The notes below the pieces were generated by a model. That model did not search any database and was not told where the DNA came from. It saw only the letters and a list, made by a program, of their open reading frames with translations. The position numbers and the translations under genes are program-made. From an uncultured Bartonella sp. (GTDB taxonomy: Bacteria > Pseudomonadota > Alphaproteobacteria > Rhizobiales > Rhizobiaceae), in NCBI GenBank assembly GCA_946478235.1, contig CAMLBF010000001.1, forward strand, positions 1-64,000: a stretch of DNA of 64,000 nt. Direction: 5' to 3'. Shown one piece after another: positions 51,125 to 61,396 of the stretch (its first letter is position 1; every line of letters begins with the position of its first letter).

Positions 51125-52327
51125 ATGGATAGACGCAATATTGGTTTTGGATATGGCGAAAGAGCCCCATATGCCAGCAATCCGTCAGAAAGTCGTGGCA
51201 GATTATTTACAGAACCGGATAGCCCGACACGTACACCTTTTCAGCGTGATCGCGACCGCATTATCCACTCTAATGCCTTTCGTCGTTTAAAACACAAAAC
51301 ACAAGTATTCATTGCCGATGAAGGCGATCTCTACCGCACACGATTAACACATACGATAGAAGTTTCACAAATTGCACGTGCGCTTGCTCGCGCTTTGCGG
51401 CTAGACGAAGATTTGGCCGAAGCGATTGCACTTGTTCATGATTTTGGGCACACACCATTTGGACATGCTGGTGAAGACGCATTGGATCGCAAGATGCAAC
51501 CCTATGGCGGTTTTGATCACAATGCACAAGGGTTGCGAATTGTTACAAAACTGGAACACCGATACCCTTCTTTCGATGGGCTTAATCTTAGTTGGGAAAC
51601 ACTTGAAGGATTGGCAAAACATAATGGTCCTCTGCTTGGACCCTATTCGTCAGAAAAAGAAGTTTCACCTTATCTGATCGAGTACTGTTCTGTGCACGAC
51701 CTTGAACTTGATCGGTTTGCCGGGCTGGAAGCGCAATGTGCAGCTATTGCAGATGATATAGCCTATAATGCGCATGATATTGATGATGGCTTGCGTTCAG
51801 GCCTTTTACAGATTGAACAATTGGAGAACGTCGAGATAACCGCTGATATTTTGCACGACATCAGGCAACAATATCCGAAACTGGATAATACCCGTACCGG
51901 TTACGAAGTAATAAGACGGCAAATTACCTTGATGGTAGAAGATGTTATTCAAAACTCGGTTCAGCTAATCGCTGAAATGAAACCGAATAATATCGACGAT
52001 ATCCATAATGCAGATAAGAAATTTGTCAGTTTCTCAAATGATATGGCAAAAAAAGAGCAACAACTGAAAAGATTTCTCTTTAAAAATCTTTATTATCACC
52101 CAGTTGTTTTAACGCGTCGTAATGTTGCCGAACAAATTGTGAGCGACCTGTTTGATAGCTATCACTCTGCACCGCAGAACCTGCCATATGACTGGTATCA
52201 AGCAGCACTTTTTTTAGATGAAAAACAACGAGCGCAATTGATTTCAGATTTTCTCTCTGGAATGACCGACAATTATGCATTACGCGAATATCGACGATTG
52301 TTTGACCGCGCGCCCAATTTGTCCTAA
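51125..52327 (+). CDS. dgt: dGTP triphosphohydrolase-like protein
   Basis: An HD-domain enzyme of 400 residues that removes triphosphate from deoxynucleotides. Metal ligands are in [14 protein letters not shown] (H), [16 protein letters not shown] (HD) and the later [15 protein letters not shown]. The N-terminal signature [20 protein letters not shown] is typical of the family. It lies directly upstream of argS with a 27-base gap, a standard Alphaproteobacterial pair. Confidence 0.94.
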   Translation: MDRRNIGFGYGERAPYASNPSESRGRLFTEPDSPTRTPFQRDRDRIIHSNAFRRLKHKTQVFIADEGDLYRTRLTHTIEVSQIARALARALRLDEDLAEAIALVHDFGHTPFGHAGEDALDRKMQPYGGFDHNAQGLRIVTKLEHRYPSFDGLNLSWETLEGLAKHNGPLLGPYSSEKEVSPYLIEYCSVHDLELDRFAGLEAQCAAIADDIAYNAHDIDDGLRSGLLQIEQLENVEITADILHDIRQQYPKLDNTRTGYEVIRRQITLMVEDVIQNSVQLIAEMKPNNIDDIHNADKKFVSFSNDMAKKEQQLKRFLFKNLYYHPVVLTRRNVAEQIVSDLFDSYHSAPQNLPYDWYQAALFLDEKQRAQLISDFLSGMTDNYALREYRRLFDRAPNLS

Positions 52328-52354
52328 TTGCATGGGTGAACAACACGGATTTCT

Positions 52355-54115
52355 ATGATGAACATTTTTAATACCTTCGAGCAAAAGATAAAAAAGCTTC
52401 TCCAAGTCTCTGATATAAAAACAAAAGACGGAGATGATTTGGATCTTAGTCGCGTTACGGTTGAGGCACCTCGGGATAGCTCGCATGGTGATTTATCGAC
52501 CAATGCCGCTATGGTTCTATCAAAGACCGTTGGAATCAATCCTCGGACATTGGCAGAAAAAATCGTTTCATTACTTGAAAACGAAGAAGATATTGCATCC
52601 GTCAACGTTGCTGGCCCCGGCTTTATCAATATGCGTTTAACGGATGGTTTTTGGCGTAAACACTTGGAATATATTCTGGATTCAGATGGCACTTATGGTC
52701 GATCGGAATTGGGTAAGGGCCGCAACGTGAATGTAGAGTACGTGTCGGCAAACCCCACAGGGCCTATGCATGTAGGCCATTGCCGTGGAGCCGTTGTTGG
52801 CGACGTTCTTGCCAATCTTTTGGCTTTTACTGGTCATGATGTTGTTAAAGAATATTATATCAATGATGCCGGTGGACAGATTGGTGTTTTAGCTCAATCG
52901 GTTTTTCTTCGTTATCGGGAAGCCCTTGGTGAAGACATCGGTGCAATACCGGAAGGCTTGTACCCTGGCGACTATCTTGTGCCACTAGGTCAGGCACTTG
53001 CCACAGAATTTGGCAACACCCTTTTAACGATGGACGAAGAAGAGCGTTTGACACTTATAAAACAACGTTCAATTGACGCCATGATGCAAATGATCCGCGA
53101 TGATCTTGCTGCCTTAAATATCCATCATGATGTCTTTTTCTCGGAAAAAACACTTCATGCCGATAATGCACAGGCTATTCGCAGTGCGATCAATGACCTG
53201 ACGTTAAAGGGATATGTTTACAAAGGAACATTACCCCCGCCTAAAGGACAGGTTTCAGAGGATTGGGAAAACCGCGAACAAACCTTATTCCGTTCTACCG
53301 AAGTTGGGGACGATCAGGATAGACCGCTTATCAAATCCGATGGATCTTACACATATTTTGCTGCTGACGTTGCTTATTTCCGTAACAAGTTTGAACGTCA
53401 TTTTGATGAAATGATCTATATACTTGGGGCTGATCACGGCGGTTATGTCAAGCGTCTGGAATCCGTCGCAAAGGCTATATCCGGCGGAAAATCCAAGTTA
53501 ACCGCTTTATTGTGCCAACTTGTTAAGCTATTTCGCGATGGCGAACCCGTTAAGATGTCAAAGCGTGCCGGCTCCTTTGTAACCTTACGTGATGTTGTTG
53601 ATGAGGTTGGCCGCGATCCAGTACGTTTTATGATGCTTTATCGCAAATGCGATGCGCCGCTGGACTTTGATTTTGCAAAGGTCACTGAACAATCGAAAGA
53701 TAATCCGGTTTTTTATGTTCAATATGCAAGCGCCCGTTGTCACTCGGCATTTCGTAAGGCACAAGAATCACTTGGATTAACAGATTTTCCACGTAGTCTG
53801 TTAAAAGAACATCTAGATAGATTAACTGATGAAAGTGAAATCGGACTCATTAAAAAACTTGCCGAATATCCCCGTGTTGTTGAGCAAGCTGCCCAGAGTT
53901 ACGAGCCTCACAGACTGGCTTTTTACCTATATGATCTTGCTTCAACCTTCCACGGTCACTGGAATAAAGGTACAGAAAACGAAGATTTACGTTTTATCAA
54001 GCTTAACGATACACAATTGTCGTTAGCCAGATTGGGGTTGATTCAAGCTGTGTCTGATGTTCTGTCATCTGCTCTTAATGTAATGGGCGTAGATGCACCT
54101 TCAGAAATGCGCTGA
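52355..54115 (+). CDS. argS: arginyl-tRNA synthetase
   Basis: A class I synthetase of 586 residues. The HIGH-type motif is in [16 protein letters not shown], and the KMSKS loop is [14 protein letters not shown]-terminal DALR anticodon-binding domain begins around [14 protein letters not shown]. The first ATG is doubled (MMN). It is co-oriented with dgt and the SPOR protein gene. Confidence 0.97.
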   Translation: MMNIFNTFEQKIKKLLQVSDIKTKDGDDLDLSRVTVEAPRDSSHGDLSTNAAMVLSKTVGINPRTLAEKIVSLLENEEDIASVNVAGPGFINMRLTDGFWRKHLEYILDSDGTYGRSELGKGRNVNVEYVSANPTGPMHVGHCRGAVVGDVLANLLAFTGHDVVKEYYINDAGGQIGVLAQSVFLRYREALGEDIGAIPEGLYPGDYLVPLGQALATEFGNTLLTMDEEERLTLIKQRSIDAMMQMIRDDLAALNIHHDVFFSEKTLHADNAQAIRSAINDLTLKGYVYKGTLPPPKGQVSEDWENREQTLFRSTEVGDDQDRPLIKSDGSYTYFAADVAYFRNKFERHFDEMIYILGADHGGYVKRLESVAKAISGGKSKLTALLCQLVKLFRDGEPVKMSKRAGSFVTLRDVVDEVGRDPVRFMMLYRKCDAPLDFDFAKVTEQSKDNPVFYVQYASARCHSAFRKAQESLGLTDFPRSLLKEHLDRLTDESEIGLIKKLAEYPRVVEQAAQSYEPHRLAFYLYDLASTFHGHWNKGTENEDLRFIKLNDTQLSLARLGLIQAVSDVLSSALNVMGVDAPSEMR

Positions 54116-54282
54116 GTTAAAATGCGGGCAAGTTTGGCTGTTTGTGTTCTATCTTGCCTGCATTATAGTTAGCGTATATATCTGAAAAATAACGAGAATA
54201 TCCGATTTTTAAGAGAGTCTGCTTAATGTCCGGCACAATGCAATAATTGAAAGATTGCGTAACCGACTATGTGGGAAAGACA

Positions 54283-57200
54283 ATGACCGATAATGATCGC
54301 AGAAATCCTGGTCCATCAGGACAGGAGGCTAAAGGCCAAGATCCCCTTTTAGAGCTGACGAGACTCTTCAATCTTGATCGTAACGTAGCTGACAACCAGC
54401 AAACGGCGGAAACTCCTGCTGTTTCGCAGAATACAGGTTTTGAACACAATCCAACTGAAAATATCAGCCATAATGATCCTGATCTTTCCTTTCTTGATTC
54501 GGAAGTAAATCCAGCCACTTCCGATGTAAATCGCTTTGCTGGTCAGTCCCCTGCCCCCCAACAGGTATCATCAAGTGAAAATAATCTTGATTTTTTACCT
54601 GATGGTGAACAAGGCGTTAAGAATGCGGAAGCTGAAGCGGATTTGCCATTTAATGAGCTTTATGACGCGCCGTCATTCACTCCAACAGCACGCACCCCAA
54701 ACTCTCCGGTAGAGGCGCCTTCAGATTTTTTTGAACCACCTTTTGCCGAACATACCAATCAGCCTGTTGAAGCGGAACCATATCGCCCTATCGAGCCCGA
54801 ACAACTCGATAGTTTCGAACAAGAACCGGCTCATGTGTCCCCACACGAACCAGTGTTTGAAACCGAGCCGCAATCCTATTCTTCGCAAGAAACAGTTGAT
54901 AATTATGCGACACAATCTGATGAAGAAATTTATCGGGATGCAAGCAGACCTGAAAATGAGGAGATATCCCATGAGATTCAGGGCGAATTAGGCTATAACA
55001 CCGCTACAACACTCAATTATTCTGCAAACTCTGCTGACAATCCATATTATCAGCAAGAGATCCATTATCAGGCTCAATCGAATGAGGCGGCGCAATACGA
55101 GCAGCAAAAAGCTTTTGCATTCGATGATCGGCAAAATTACAGGCCAGAAGATTTAGAGCCACAACCATCAGCAGAAAGTGCTGCGCAAAATTCTAGTGAG
55201 ACTTATCAAGAAATAGAAAGTTTTGATTTTCTACCCACACATAAAGCGCCATTACAGGCTTCAACGACAAATCTTGATGAAGAAGAATATGGCCATATAG
55301 CCACAACCCAACCATATGATGCTCATCAACAAGAGCGTGAGAATTTTGCTGCGCAACAACCGTCTGCCGAACCAGATTTGCCAAACTATCAGGCGGAGGT
55401 TGAAGATTTATCCCATAATCAGATCACGCAGGATTATAGCCAACAGGCTCCGGCAGAAAAAACGCAGCAAACAGCTGAAGATTCTTACGCCGATGATGAT
55501 TTTGATTTTGATAAAGAGCTCGAAAATCTTCTCATTGAAGATCCTTTGCGTCCTGATAACGAGCCATCTGCGCAAAACATTGCAGCCGATATGAGTACTC
55601 AAGCAGCGATCAATGATATTTCTGATCAAATTCATAATGATGTGCGTTTGAATGCACATGAGGGCTCTGAAACGCAATCCAATTATGTGTCTCAAATGGA
55701 GCAGCCATCGCCTGAAACTCACAAGGCAGACACGCCAACGGAAACACTTTCAATAAGTGATGACGTTATGGATATTGATGATCCTTTTGGGTTTGGCGAA
55801 GTCTTTGCAAAGGAAATTGCAGCCGATGATGCGGCAGCAAGACAAAATGGTGCATCTTCACAACAAGAAAAAGCAAAAAATCCGGTTACCGATCCTTTTG
55901 ATCTGGAAGATTTATCACTCGATGAACATATAGTTTCTTCGGTATCGACAGATGAACCGCATGTATCCTCGCAGCAACCGCATATTGATGAGATGGAATT
56001 AGACGTGGCTAGACAAGTTCACCCAAGGGCAAATAACCTGCATTACGATGATAATCACGAGCATTTAACTGCACCAACTTATCAAGAACCTCATGTAACG
56101 GCGGACTATAACCCGCAAGCACAATCGGTAGGAAATATGGGCGCAGAGATGGATATGCACCAAATGGTTGGTGCAGCCCATGCTACCGATAAAAATGGCA
56201 ATTTCCCTCCTGATGTCGATACATATAAATTTGCTGATGAAATTGTTGAAACGACTGAGCAAATTGACGTACCTGACGTTCCATATCCGGCAGAGGAAAC
56301 AGCACCCCATGTTGATGCGTTAGAAGATGAGTTTGCCGATGTGTTCAGTGTTGGCAAAAAGCAAGAGCCGGTTGAGAACAAAAACGTTCATAATGAATTT
56401 TTTGACGATGCTTACGCACAATCCGGTTACGATCAAACACAACCGCAATATCTTAGCGAAGAAGAACAAGCCGCAGCCCAGCAATATGCCGCAGCGCACC
56501 CATATGCTGCAGCACGCCAGCCATATGATGACTATCCGGACTATACACAAGATCCTTATAATGAAAATGTCGTGCAGACAGGCTATGCGACTAGGCAGCC
56601 GCAGAAATCATTTGGGCGTAGACTTGCTATAGGTGGTGTTGCTCTTGTCATTTTAGCAGGTGGTGGATATGCGTTGAACAAGTTCTTTAGTTCATCTCAA
56701 GAAAGTGGTGAATCACAAGTAATTCATGCTGATAATGCGCCTTATAAAGTGCAGGCTGAAAATACAAATAACGAATCTAATACGTCCAACAATCAAGACG
56801 TATATAATCATGCCAGTGGTGCTGAAAATGCTCCAGAAGGCGAACAGAATAAACTGGTCGACAAGTCTGAAAACCCTGAGGATATAACAGCTCTTAACGA
56901 CCAAATTCCGCAAGACAATAATGGTGCATATGGCGATACATCTAGTGTAGACGACGCTATTGCTGCTTCACAAAGTCATACTGTTCCAACGAGGGAAGTT
57001 CAATCTGTTGTCGTTAATCCAGATGGTACCATAGTTCCACAATCAACGCCTAATAATGCGACCGATAATAATAACAACAACGGAACCGATAGTAATTCTA
57101 ACAATAATCAAACAGCTTCCAACAATGGTGCCGCTAATAATGCAGATAATTCCAATAGCACGGAAACTACAAAAGAAGAATCAGAACTAAGCAAGATTAT

Positions 57201-57672
57201 TACTGACGATGCACATAATGAAGCAGCCAAGAGCCAAGCCGCTTCGCCTGCACAGTCAAATGACAGTGCAAAAACGCAAACCTCTACGGCAGCTCAAGCT
57301 ATAGATGCAAACGCAAAGAAGAATATTGAAACAGCTGCCAAACGAGCTGAAACAGCTAAAATTCCGGTAACGCCAACAACAACCACACAACAGCCTGCCA
57401 AGCAGGTAGCAACAACAAGTGTTGGCGCAGGTGGCTATTACGTACAAATAGCCTCTCAACCAACGCAAGAATCTGCTATGGTTGCGATGAATAAAGCCAA
57501 AAAACAATATGGCGCACTTTTTGGCTCTCTTCCGGTCAATATTCAACCGGCAGAAATTCCCGGAAAAGGTACGTATTATCGTGTAAGAGTTCAAGTTGGC
57601 CCACGTGACAGCGCAATCAATTTGTGTAATCGCGTAAAAAGTCAAAATGGAGCCTGTTTTGTTGGAAAGTAG
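54283..57672 (+). CDS. very long SPOR-domain cell-division/envelope protein
   Basis: A predicted 1129-residue inner-membrane protein. Residues 1 to about 775 are cytoplasmic, acidic, low in complexity and rich in Glu, Gln, Pro and Asn. A basic stretch and one membrane helix follow (about 778-800, GRRLAIGGVALVILAGGGYAL). The periplasmic part is Asn/Ser/Thr-rich, and the C terminus (about 1050-1128) is a SPOR domain (GGYYVQIASQPTQESAM to RVQVGPRDSAINLC) that binds denuded septal glycan. Its place after dgt-argS is standard. The usual nagZ-scpA-scpB neighbours are not seen downstream. ATG 54283 follows GGGAAAG; the frame is open to a TTG at 54247. Confidence 0.85.
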   Translation: MTDNDRRNPGPSGQEAKGQDPLLELTRLFNLDRNVADNQQTAETPAVSQNTGFEHNPTENISHNDPDLSFLDSEVNPATSDVNRFAGQSPAPQQVSSSENNLDFLPDGEQGVKNAEAEADLPFNELYDAPSFTPTARTPNSPVEAPSDFFEPPFAEHTNQPVEAEPYRPIEPEQLDSFEQEPAHVSPHEPVFETEPQSYSSQETVDNYATQSDEEIYRDASRPENEEISHEIQGELGYNTATTLNYSANSADNPYYQQEIHYQAQSNEAAQYEQQKAFAFDDRQNYRPEDLEPQPSAESAAQNSSETYQEIESFDFLPTHKAPLQASTTNLDEEEYGHIATTQPYDAHQQERENFAAQQPSAEPDLPNYQAEVEDLSHNQITQDYSQQAPAEKTQQTAEDSYADDDFDFDKELENLLIEDPLRPDNEPSAQNIAADMSTQAAINDISDQIHNDVRLNAHEGSETQSNYVSQMEQPSPETHKADTPTETLSISDDVMDIDDPFGFGEVFAKEIAADDAAARQNGASSQQEKAKNPVTDPFDLEDLSLDEHIVSSVSTDEPHVSSQQPHIDEMELDVARQVHPRANNLHYDDNHEHLTAPTYQEPHVTADYNPQAQSVGNMGAEMDMHQMVGAAHATDKNGNFPPDVDTYKFADEIVETTEQIDVPDVPYPAEETAPHVDALEDEFADVFSVGKKQEPVENKNVHNEFFDDAYAQSGYDQTQPQYLSEEEQAAAQQYAAAHPYAAARQPYDDYPDYTQDPYNENVVQTGYATRQPQKSFGRRLAIGGVALVILAGGGYALNKFFSSSQESGESQVIHADNAPYKVQAENTNNESNTSNNQDVYNHASGAENAPEGEQNKLVDKSENPEDITALNDQIPQDNNGAYGDTSSVDDAIAASQSHTVPTREVQSVVVNPDGTIVPQSTPNNATDNNNNNGTDSNSNNNQTASNNGAANNADNSNSTETTKEESELSKIITDDAHNEAAKSQAASPAQSNDSAKTQTSTAAQAIDANAKKNIETAAKRAETAKIPVTPTTTTQQPAKQVATTSVGAGGYYVQIASQPTQESAMVAMNKAKKQYGALFGSLPVNIQPAEIPGKGTYYRVRVQVGPRDSAINLCNRVKSQNGACFVGK

Positions 57673-57706
57673 AATCACAGTCCCAACAAGACAGACCTTT
57701 ATTTAA

Positions 57707-58117
57707 CTATTGCTGCGTTTCTGGTGTAAGAGACATACCTGGACGGGCATCTGTGCCCGTCGGTTCGTGTTCTGCTGCATCGACGTTGCCCGGTGATATC
57801 GCGTTATCAAGCTCTTTACGCGCTTTGGCTTTTTCGCTGTCTGCTGCATTATTCAGGGTATTCTGCTCAACCGCGTTTTCAACTTTATCGGACTTGGTGC
57901 CTTGTGAAGAGGTTTCGTTTTGTCCATCCTGAGCATTAACGTCAACATTAGCCGCATAAGTTGAATGTGGGCTTACAATCGATAGAAATACATAAACTAT
58001 TGCAGATAATACAATCACTAATGTTAAGCTTTTAAAGCATTCTTCTGAAAGTTGTTTGGTTAAGTCAAAAGTCTTTTTTGACGCATCGCAATTGTATGAA
58101 CATTGTTTTCCGGTCAT
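57707..58117 (-). CDS. small signal-anchored protein, function unknown
   Basis: A 136-residue protein from ATG 58117, with AAGGA upstream. A short cytosolic N terminus holds three cysteines (QCSYNCDASKK and SEECFK). One membrane helix follows (LTLVIVLSAIVYVFLSIV), then an acidic, Ala/Asn/Glu-rich periplasmic tail without visible fold. I recognise no family. It is convergent with the SPOR gene and of similar composition in its tail, but sequence relatedness is not evident. The frame remains open to 58156. Confidence 0.6.
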   Translation of the reverse strand: MTGKQCSYNCDASKKTFDLTKQLSEECFKSLTLVIVLSAIVYVFLSIVSPHSTYAANVDVNAQDGQNETSSQGTKSDKVENAVEQNTLNNAADSEKAKARKELDNAISPGNVDAAEHEPTGTDARPGMSLTPETQQ

Positions 58118-58428
58118 TTTATTTTCCTTAGTAATACAGCCACGATCACAAGACAAAATATCAGTTTTTCAGAAATCCTGTGCACATGAACCTATTTATA
58201 AGTATACAATGCAGAATATAGGTGTATGTTCCGTACAATCATAAGATGAGATAATTGCCGACAACAATGTAGAAGGTATTTACCGATCAAGCTCTTTTTA
58301 CAGCATGATCATTGTACAGCGTTGACATTGTCCGCCAGCAAACTCTAAAGTTGAAATCTACAGCCCCTTTTTAGGTCTGAGCCTGAAATCGAGCAATGTA
58401 TATTGTATATTTTCAAAAGGTATTAGTC
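58118..58428. other. intergenic region upstream of ilvE
   Basis: About 310 bases with the candidate ilvE promoter at 58322-58349. No leader peptide with a branched-chain codon run was recognised. Confidence 0.4.
58322..58349 (+). promoter_or_regulatory. candidate sigma-70 promoter of ilvE
   Basis: TTGACA (58322-58327), a 16-base spacer and TCTAAA (58344-58349). It lies about 80 bases upstream of the ilvE ATG. Confidence 0.45.
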
Positions 58429-59538
58429 ATGACAGGTTCCAGCTCTGTTCTTCCATTCAAAATAGAACAAAATCAAAATCCCGCCTCAGATGCAGCAAGA
58501 GAAGAATTGCTCAAGAATCCTGGATTTGGCCGTGTTTTTACAGATCATATGGCTGTGGTGCACTGGACTGAAGGAAAAGGCTGGCATGATGCAGTGATTA
58601 CCGCCCGTAAGCCATTTGAAATCGATCCAGCAAGTGCCGTTTTGCATTATGGACAAGAGGTATTTGAGGGTCTCAAAGCTTATCGTGCAAAAGATGGACG
58701 TATCCTTCTATTTCGTCCTGAAGCAAATGCTCAACGTTTTCAGAAATCGGCACGTCGTCTTGCTATGCCGGAACTGCCTGAAGATGTTTTTCTTGCTGCA
58801 ATTAACGAGCTGGTTCGTATTGATCAAAAATGGATACCATCAACGCCTGATGCCAGCATGTATTTGCGCCCTTTTATGTTTGCCAATGAAGCGTTTCTTG
58901 GCGTTCACCCTGCCCGCGAATATGTTTTCTGCATCATCGCATCACCAGTCGGCGCCTATTTCAAAGGTGGCGCAACTAAGCCAGTTAGCGTTTGGTTGGA
59001 TACCGAATATAGCCGTGCCGGCCCTGGTGGAACAGGAGAAGCAAAATGTGGCGGAAACTATGCTTCCAGTTTAATTGCGCAAATCAAAGCTGAAAAAAAT
59101 GGCTGTGATCAGGTTCTTTTCCTCGATGTTGTTGAAAACAAATGGATTGAAGAACTGGGCGGCATGAATGTTTGTTTTGTCATGGATGATAACCGTCTGA
59201 TAACCCCAAAACTTGACGGAACAATCCTTCATGGTGTTACAAGACGTTCAATCCTAAAGCTTGCCGAAGAACACGGTATGAAAACAGAAGAACGCTCCTA
59301 TTCATTTGAAGAACTAAAAGCAGACGCAAAAAGCGGCCGTCTAAAGGAAGTTTTTGCCTGCGGTACAGCAGCTGTTATTACGCCAATTGGCGTGTTCAAA
59401 TATGAAGGTGGTGAAACGATTATCGGAAACGGCAATGGTGGAGAAACTACACTGGCACTGCGCGATGAATTAGTTCACATCCAAAAGGGTGACTTAGAAG
59501 ATAAAAACGGCTGGGTCAAAACAGTTAAATTGGACTAA
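58429..59538 (+). CDS. ilvE: branched-chain amino acid aminotransferase
   Basis: A fold-type IV PLP aminotransferase for the last step of leucine, isoleucine and valine synthesis. The chain has 369 residues, the long form. Family segments are LHYGQEVFEGLKAYR, GGNYASSLIAQIKAEKNGCD (PLP Lys in this block) and ELGGMNVCFVMDD. ATG 58429 has AAAGG eight bases upstream. An in-frame start at 58396 would add 11 residues. Confidence 0.95.
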   Translation: MTGSSSVLPFKIEQNQNPASDAAREELLKNPGFGRVFTDHMAVVHWTEGKGWHDAVITARKPFEIDPASAVLHYGQEVFEGLKAYRAKDGRILLFRPEANAQRFQKSARRLAMPELPEDVFLAAINELVRIDQKWIPSTPDASMYLRPFMFANEAFLGVHPAREYVFCIIASPVGAYFKGGATKPVSVWLDTEYSRAGPGGTGEAKCGGNYASSLIAQIKAEKNGCDQVLFLDVVENKWIEELGGMNVCFVMDDNRLITPKLDGTILHGVTRRSILKLAEEHGMKTEERSYSFEELKADAKSGRLKEVFACGTAAVITPIGVFKYEGGETIIGNGNGGETTLALRDELVHIQKGDLEDKNGWVKTVKLD

Positions 59539-59586
59539 ATGCTAATTCAATATTTTATCTTTTAGTATTTAAAAATTATCATTCCG

Positions 59587-59619
59587 AAAGCACACCTTTC
59601 ATAAAAGGTGTGCTTTTTA
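59587..59619 (+). terminator. Rho-independent terminator of ilvE
   Basis: A 13-bp perfect stem (59587-59599 with 59604-59616) with a 4-base loop and a T-run, about 50 bases past the ilvE stop. Confidence 0.93.
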
Positions 59620-60126
59620 TATGGCGCATATATTTCATCAATATAAAACACAATTAGTATGTTGTAGGCATCGCAGCCAGCAATGAGCCCTATAGATGGT
59701 GGCTGTTAAGATTGACTATACCCATCAGCATGTAAATTTTCTATTTTGTGAAACAACTATTTTTATCAGATCAGAAATCGTAGCCATTTAGCTTAAAGTA
59801 CTAAATTCAGTACAAAATTGAATTATACCGTTAGTGATTTTTACTAAGAAACGCTATCTTGTTCTGATAGTCTTATCACCGATAGTATTTGCGTAACTGG
59901 TCAGAACTTCATAACAAGTCAAAACTTCGGAACCAATCACAGCTTCATATCTAGTCATAGTTTGATAATCACCAACAGTTTCAGAGGCGAGAGCATAATG
60001 TCAGAAAGTAATTACACAGAGGCGAGCGATCACCATGTTGCAAGGAATGATAGTGATAAGAGATCTCAACATCGTAATTGATAACAGACTTATAGGTAAT
60101 GACGGTGTTATAAATTAATGATCATT
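59620..60126. other. gene-free stretch with short degenerate repeats
   Basis: About 500 bases with no gene. A segment at about 59900-59990 shows four to five loose copies of an 18-19-base unit of the form GTCA(G/A)AACTTC followed by A/T-rich bases. The repeat is too degenerate for a confident class. Confidence 0.4.
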
Positions 60127-60167
60127 GATAAAAAAAGCGCGTTCAGCCATCCAAACGCGCTTTTTTG
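60127..60167 (-). terminator. Rho-independent terminator of glpX
   Basis: A 13-bp stem (60131-60143 with 60154-60166) including GCGCG, with A/T runs on both sides, so it works in both directions. It lies about 60 bases past the glpX stop. Confidence 0.92.
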
Positions 60168-60228
60168 TGTCTCAAAATTTACTTTTTTGTCGTTTTTAGA
60201 TGTCCGTTTCTCGACAAAAATTCAAAAA

Positions 60229-61218
60229 TTAGTCAAATTTGGACTTATCTTGGTGACGAGCAATGATGTTACGGATTGTACCAGTATGCGAACGCATAAC
60301 AATTGTATCAGTCTGAATGTAATCACGAGCAAACTTGACACCGGACAATAGGTTGCCATCAGTAACACCGGTTGCAGCAAAAAGAACGTCACCTTTTGCC
60401 ATTTCTTCCATTGTGTAAACTTTGTTCGGATCGGTAACGCCCATTTTTGCAGCTCTAGCAATCTTTTCTTCAGTGTTTAACTGAAGGCGTCCCTGCATTT
60501 GTCCACCAATACAACGAAGAGCTGCTGCAGCCAAAACACCTTCTGGCGCACCACCGATACCCATATAAATATCGATACCTGTTTCGTCTGGATCGGTTGT
60601 GTGAATAATACCCGCAACATCGCCATCGCCAATAAGTCTAATTGAAGCGCCAGTTGCTCGAACTTCTTCAATCAATTTCGCATGGCGTGGACGATCCATC
60701 ATACAAGCTGTAATTTCGCTTGGCTTAACGCCTTTGGCTTTAGCCAAAGCATGGATATTGTCCGCTGGACTTGCATCAATATCAACGATACCTTTTGGAT
60801 ATCCCGGTCCAATTGCAAGCTTATCCATATATACATCTGGAGCGTAAAGAAGATTGCCCTTTTCAGCCATGGCGATAACAGCAAGTGAGTTTGGCTGATT
60901 TTTGGCGCAAAGGGTTGTTCCCTCAAGTGGATCAAGCGCGATATCAACAGCAGGACCAGCCTTGGTTCCAACTTTTTCACCGATGTACAACATTGGTGCT
61001 TCGTCACGTTCACCTTCACCAATGACAACAGTGCCATCAATTGGTAACCGGTTCAATTCCTTCCGCATCGCGTCGACAGCCGCCTGATCTGCTGCCTTTT
61101 CATCACCCTGTCCGCGAATACGCGCCGCTGCAACAGCAGCCCGCTCTGTAACGCGAGCAAGTTCTAGTGTTAAAATACGATTAAGTCCTTGAAGTGAATG
61201 CTCAGAGGAATTTGGCAT
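60229..61218 (-). CDS. glpX: fructose-1,6-bisphosphatase class II
   Basis: A gluconeogenic phosphatase of 329 residues. Motifs are GEGERDEAPMLYIGE (metal Glu), DIALDPLEGTTLCA (metal Asp) and MGIGGAPEGVLAAAAL. It is downstream of hom on the same strand with a 178-base gap, the usual rhizobial order. Confidence 0.95.
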   Translation of the reverse strand: MPNSSEHSLQGLNRILTLELARVTERAAVAAARIRGQGDEKAADQAAVDAMRKELNRLPIDGTVVIGEGERDEAPMLYIGEKVGTKAGPAVDIALDPLEGTTLCAKNQPNSLAVIAMAEKGNLLYAPDVYMDKLAIGPGYPKGIVDIDASPADNIHALAKAKGVKPSEITACMMDRPRHAKLIEEVRATGASIRLIGDGDVAGIIHTTDPDETGIDIYMGIGGAPEGVLAAAALRCIGGQMQGRLQLNTEEKIARAAKMGVTDPNKVYTMEEMAKGDVLFAATGVTDGNLLSGVKFARDYIQTDTIVMRSHTGTIRNIIARHQDKSKFD

Positions 61219-61396
61219 GTTAAATGATCCTACCGGATTAATTGTTAAAAAATACGGCTCAAAATTTACCGTCTGTCATAATATCCTTTTGTCAAAGACT
61301 AATGTCTACTGCAAGAGGTGAAACGATCAATTCCCTTTTTATCACTGATAAGAATAGTGATAATAACAAAAAGAATTGTCTAACAAACAAAATTGC

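Noticed and set aside
55408-55722. Reverse-strand frames opposite the SPOR gene
   Set aside because: They arise from the biased, low-complexity codons of the SPOR protein; no start signals.
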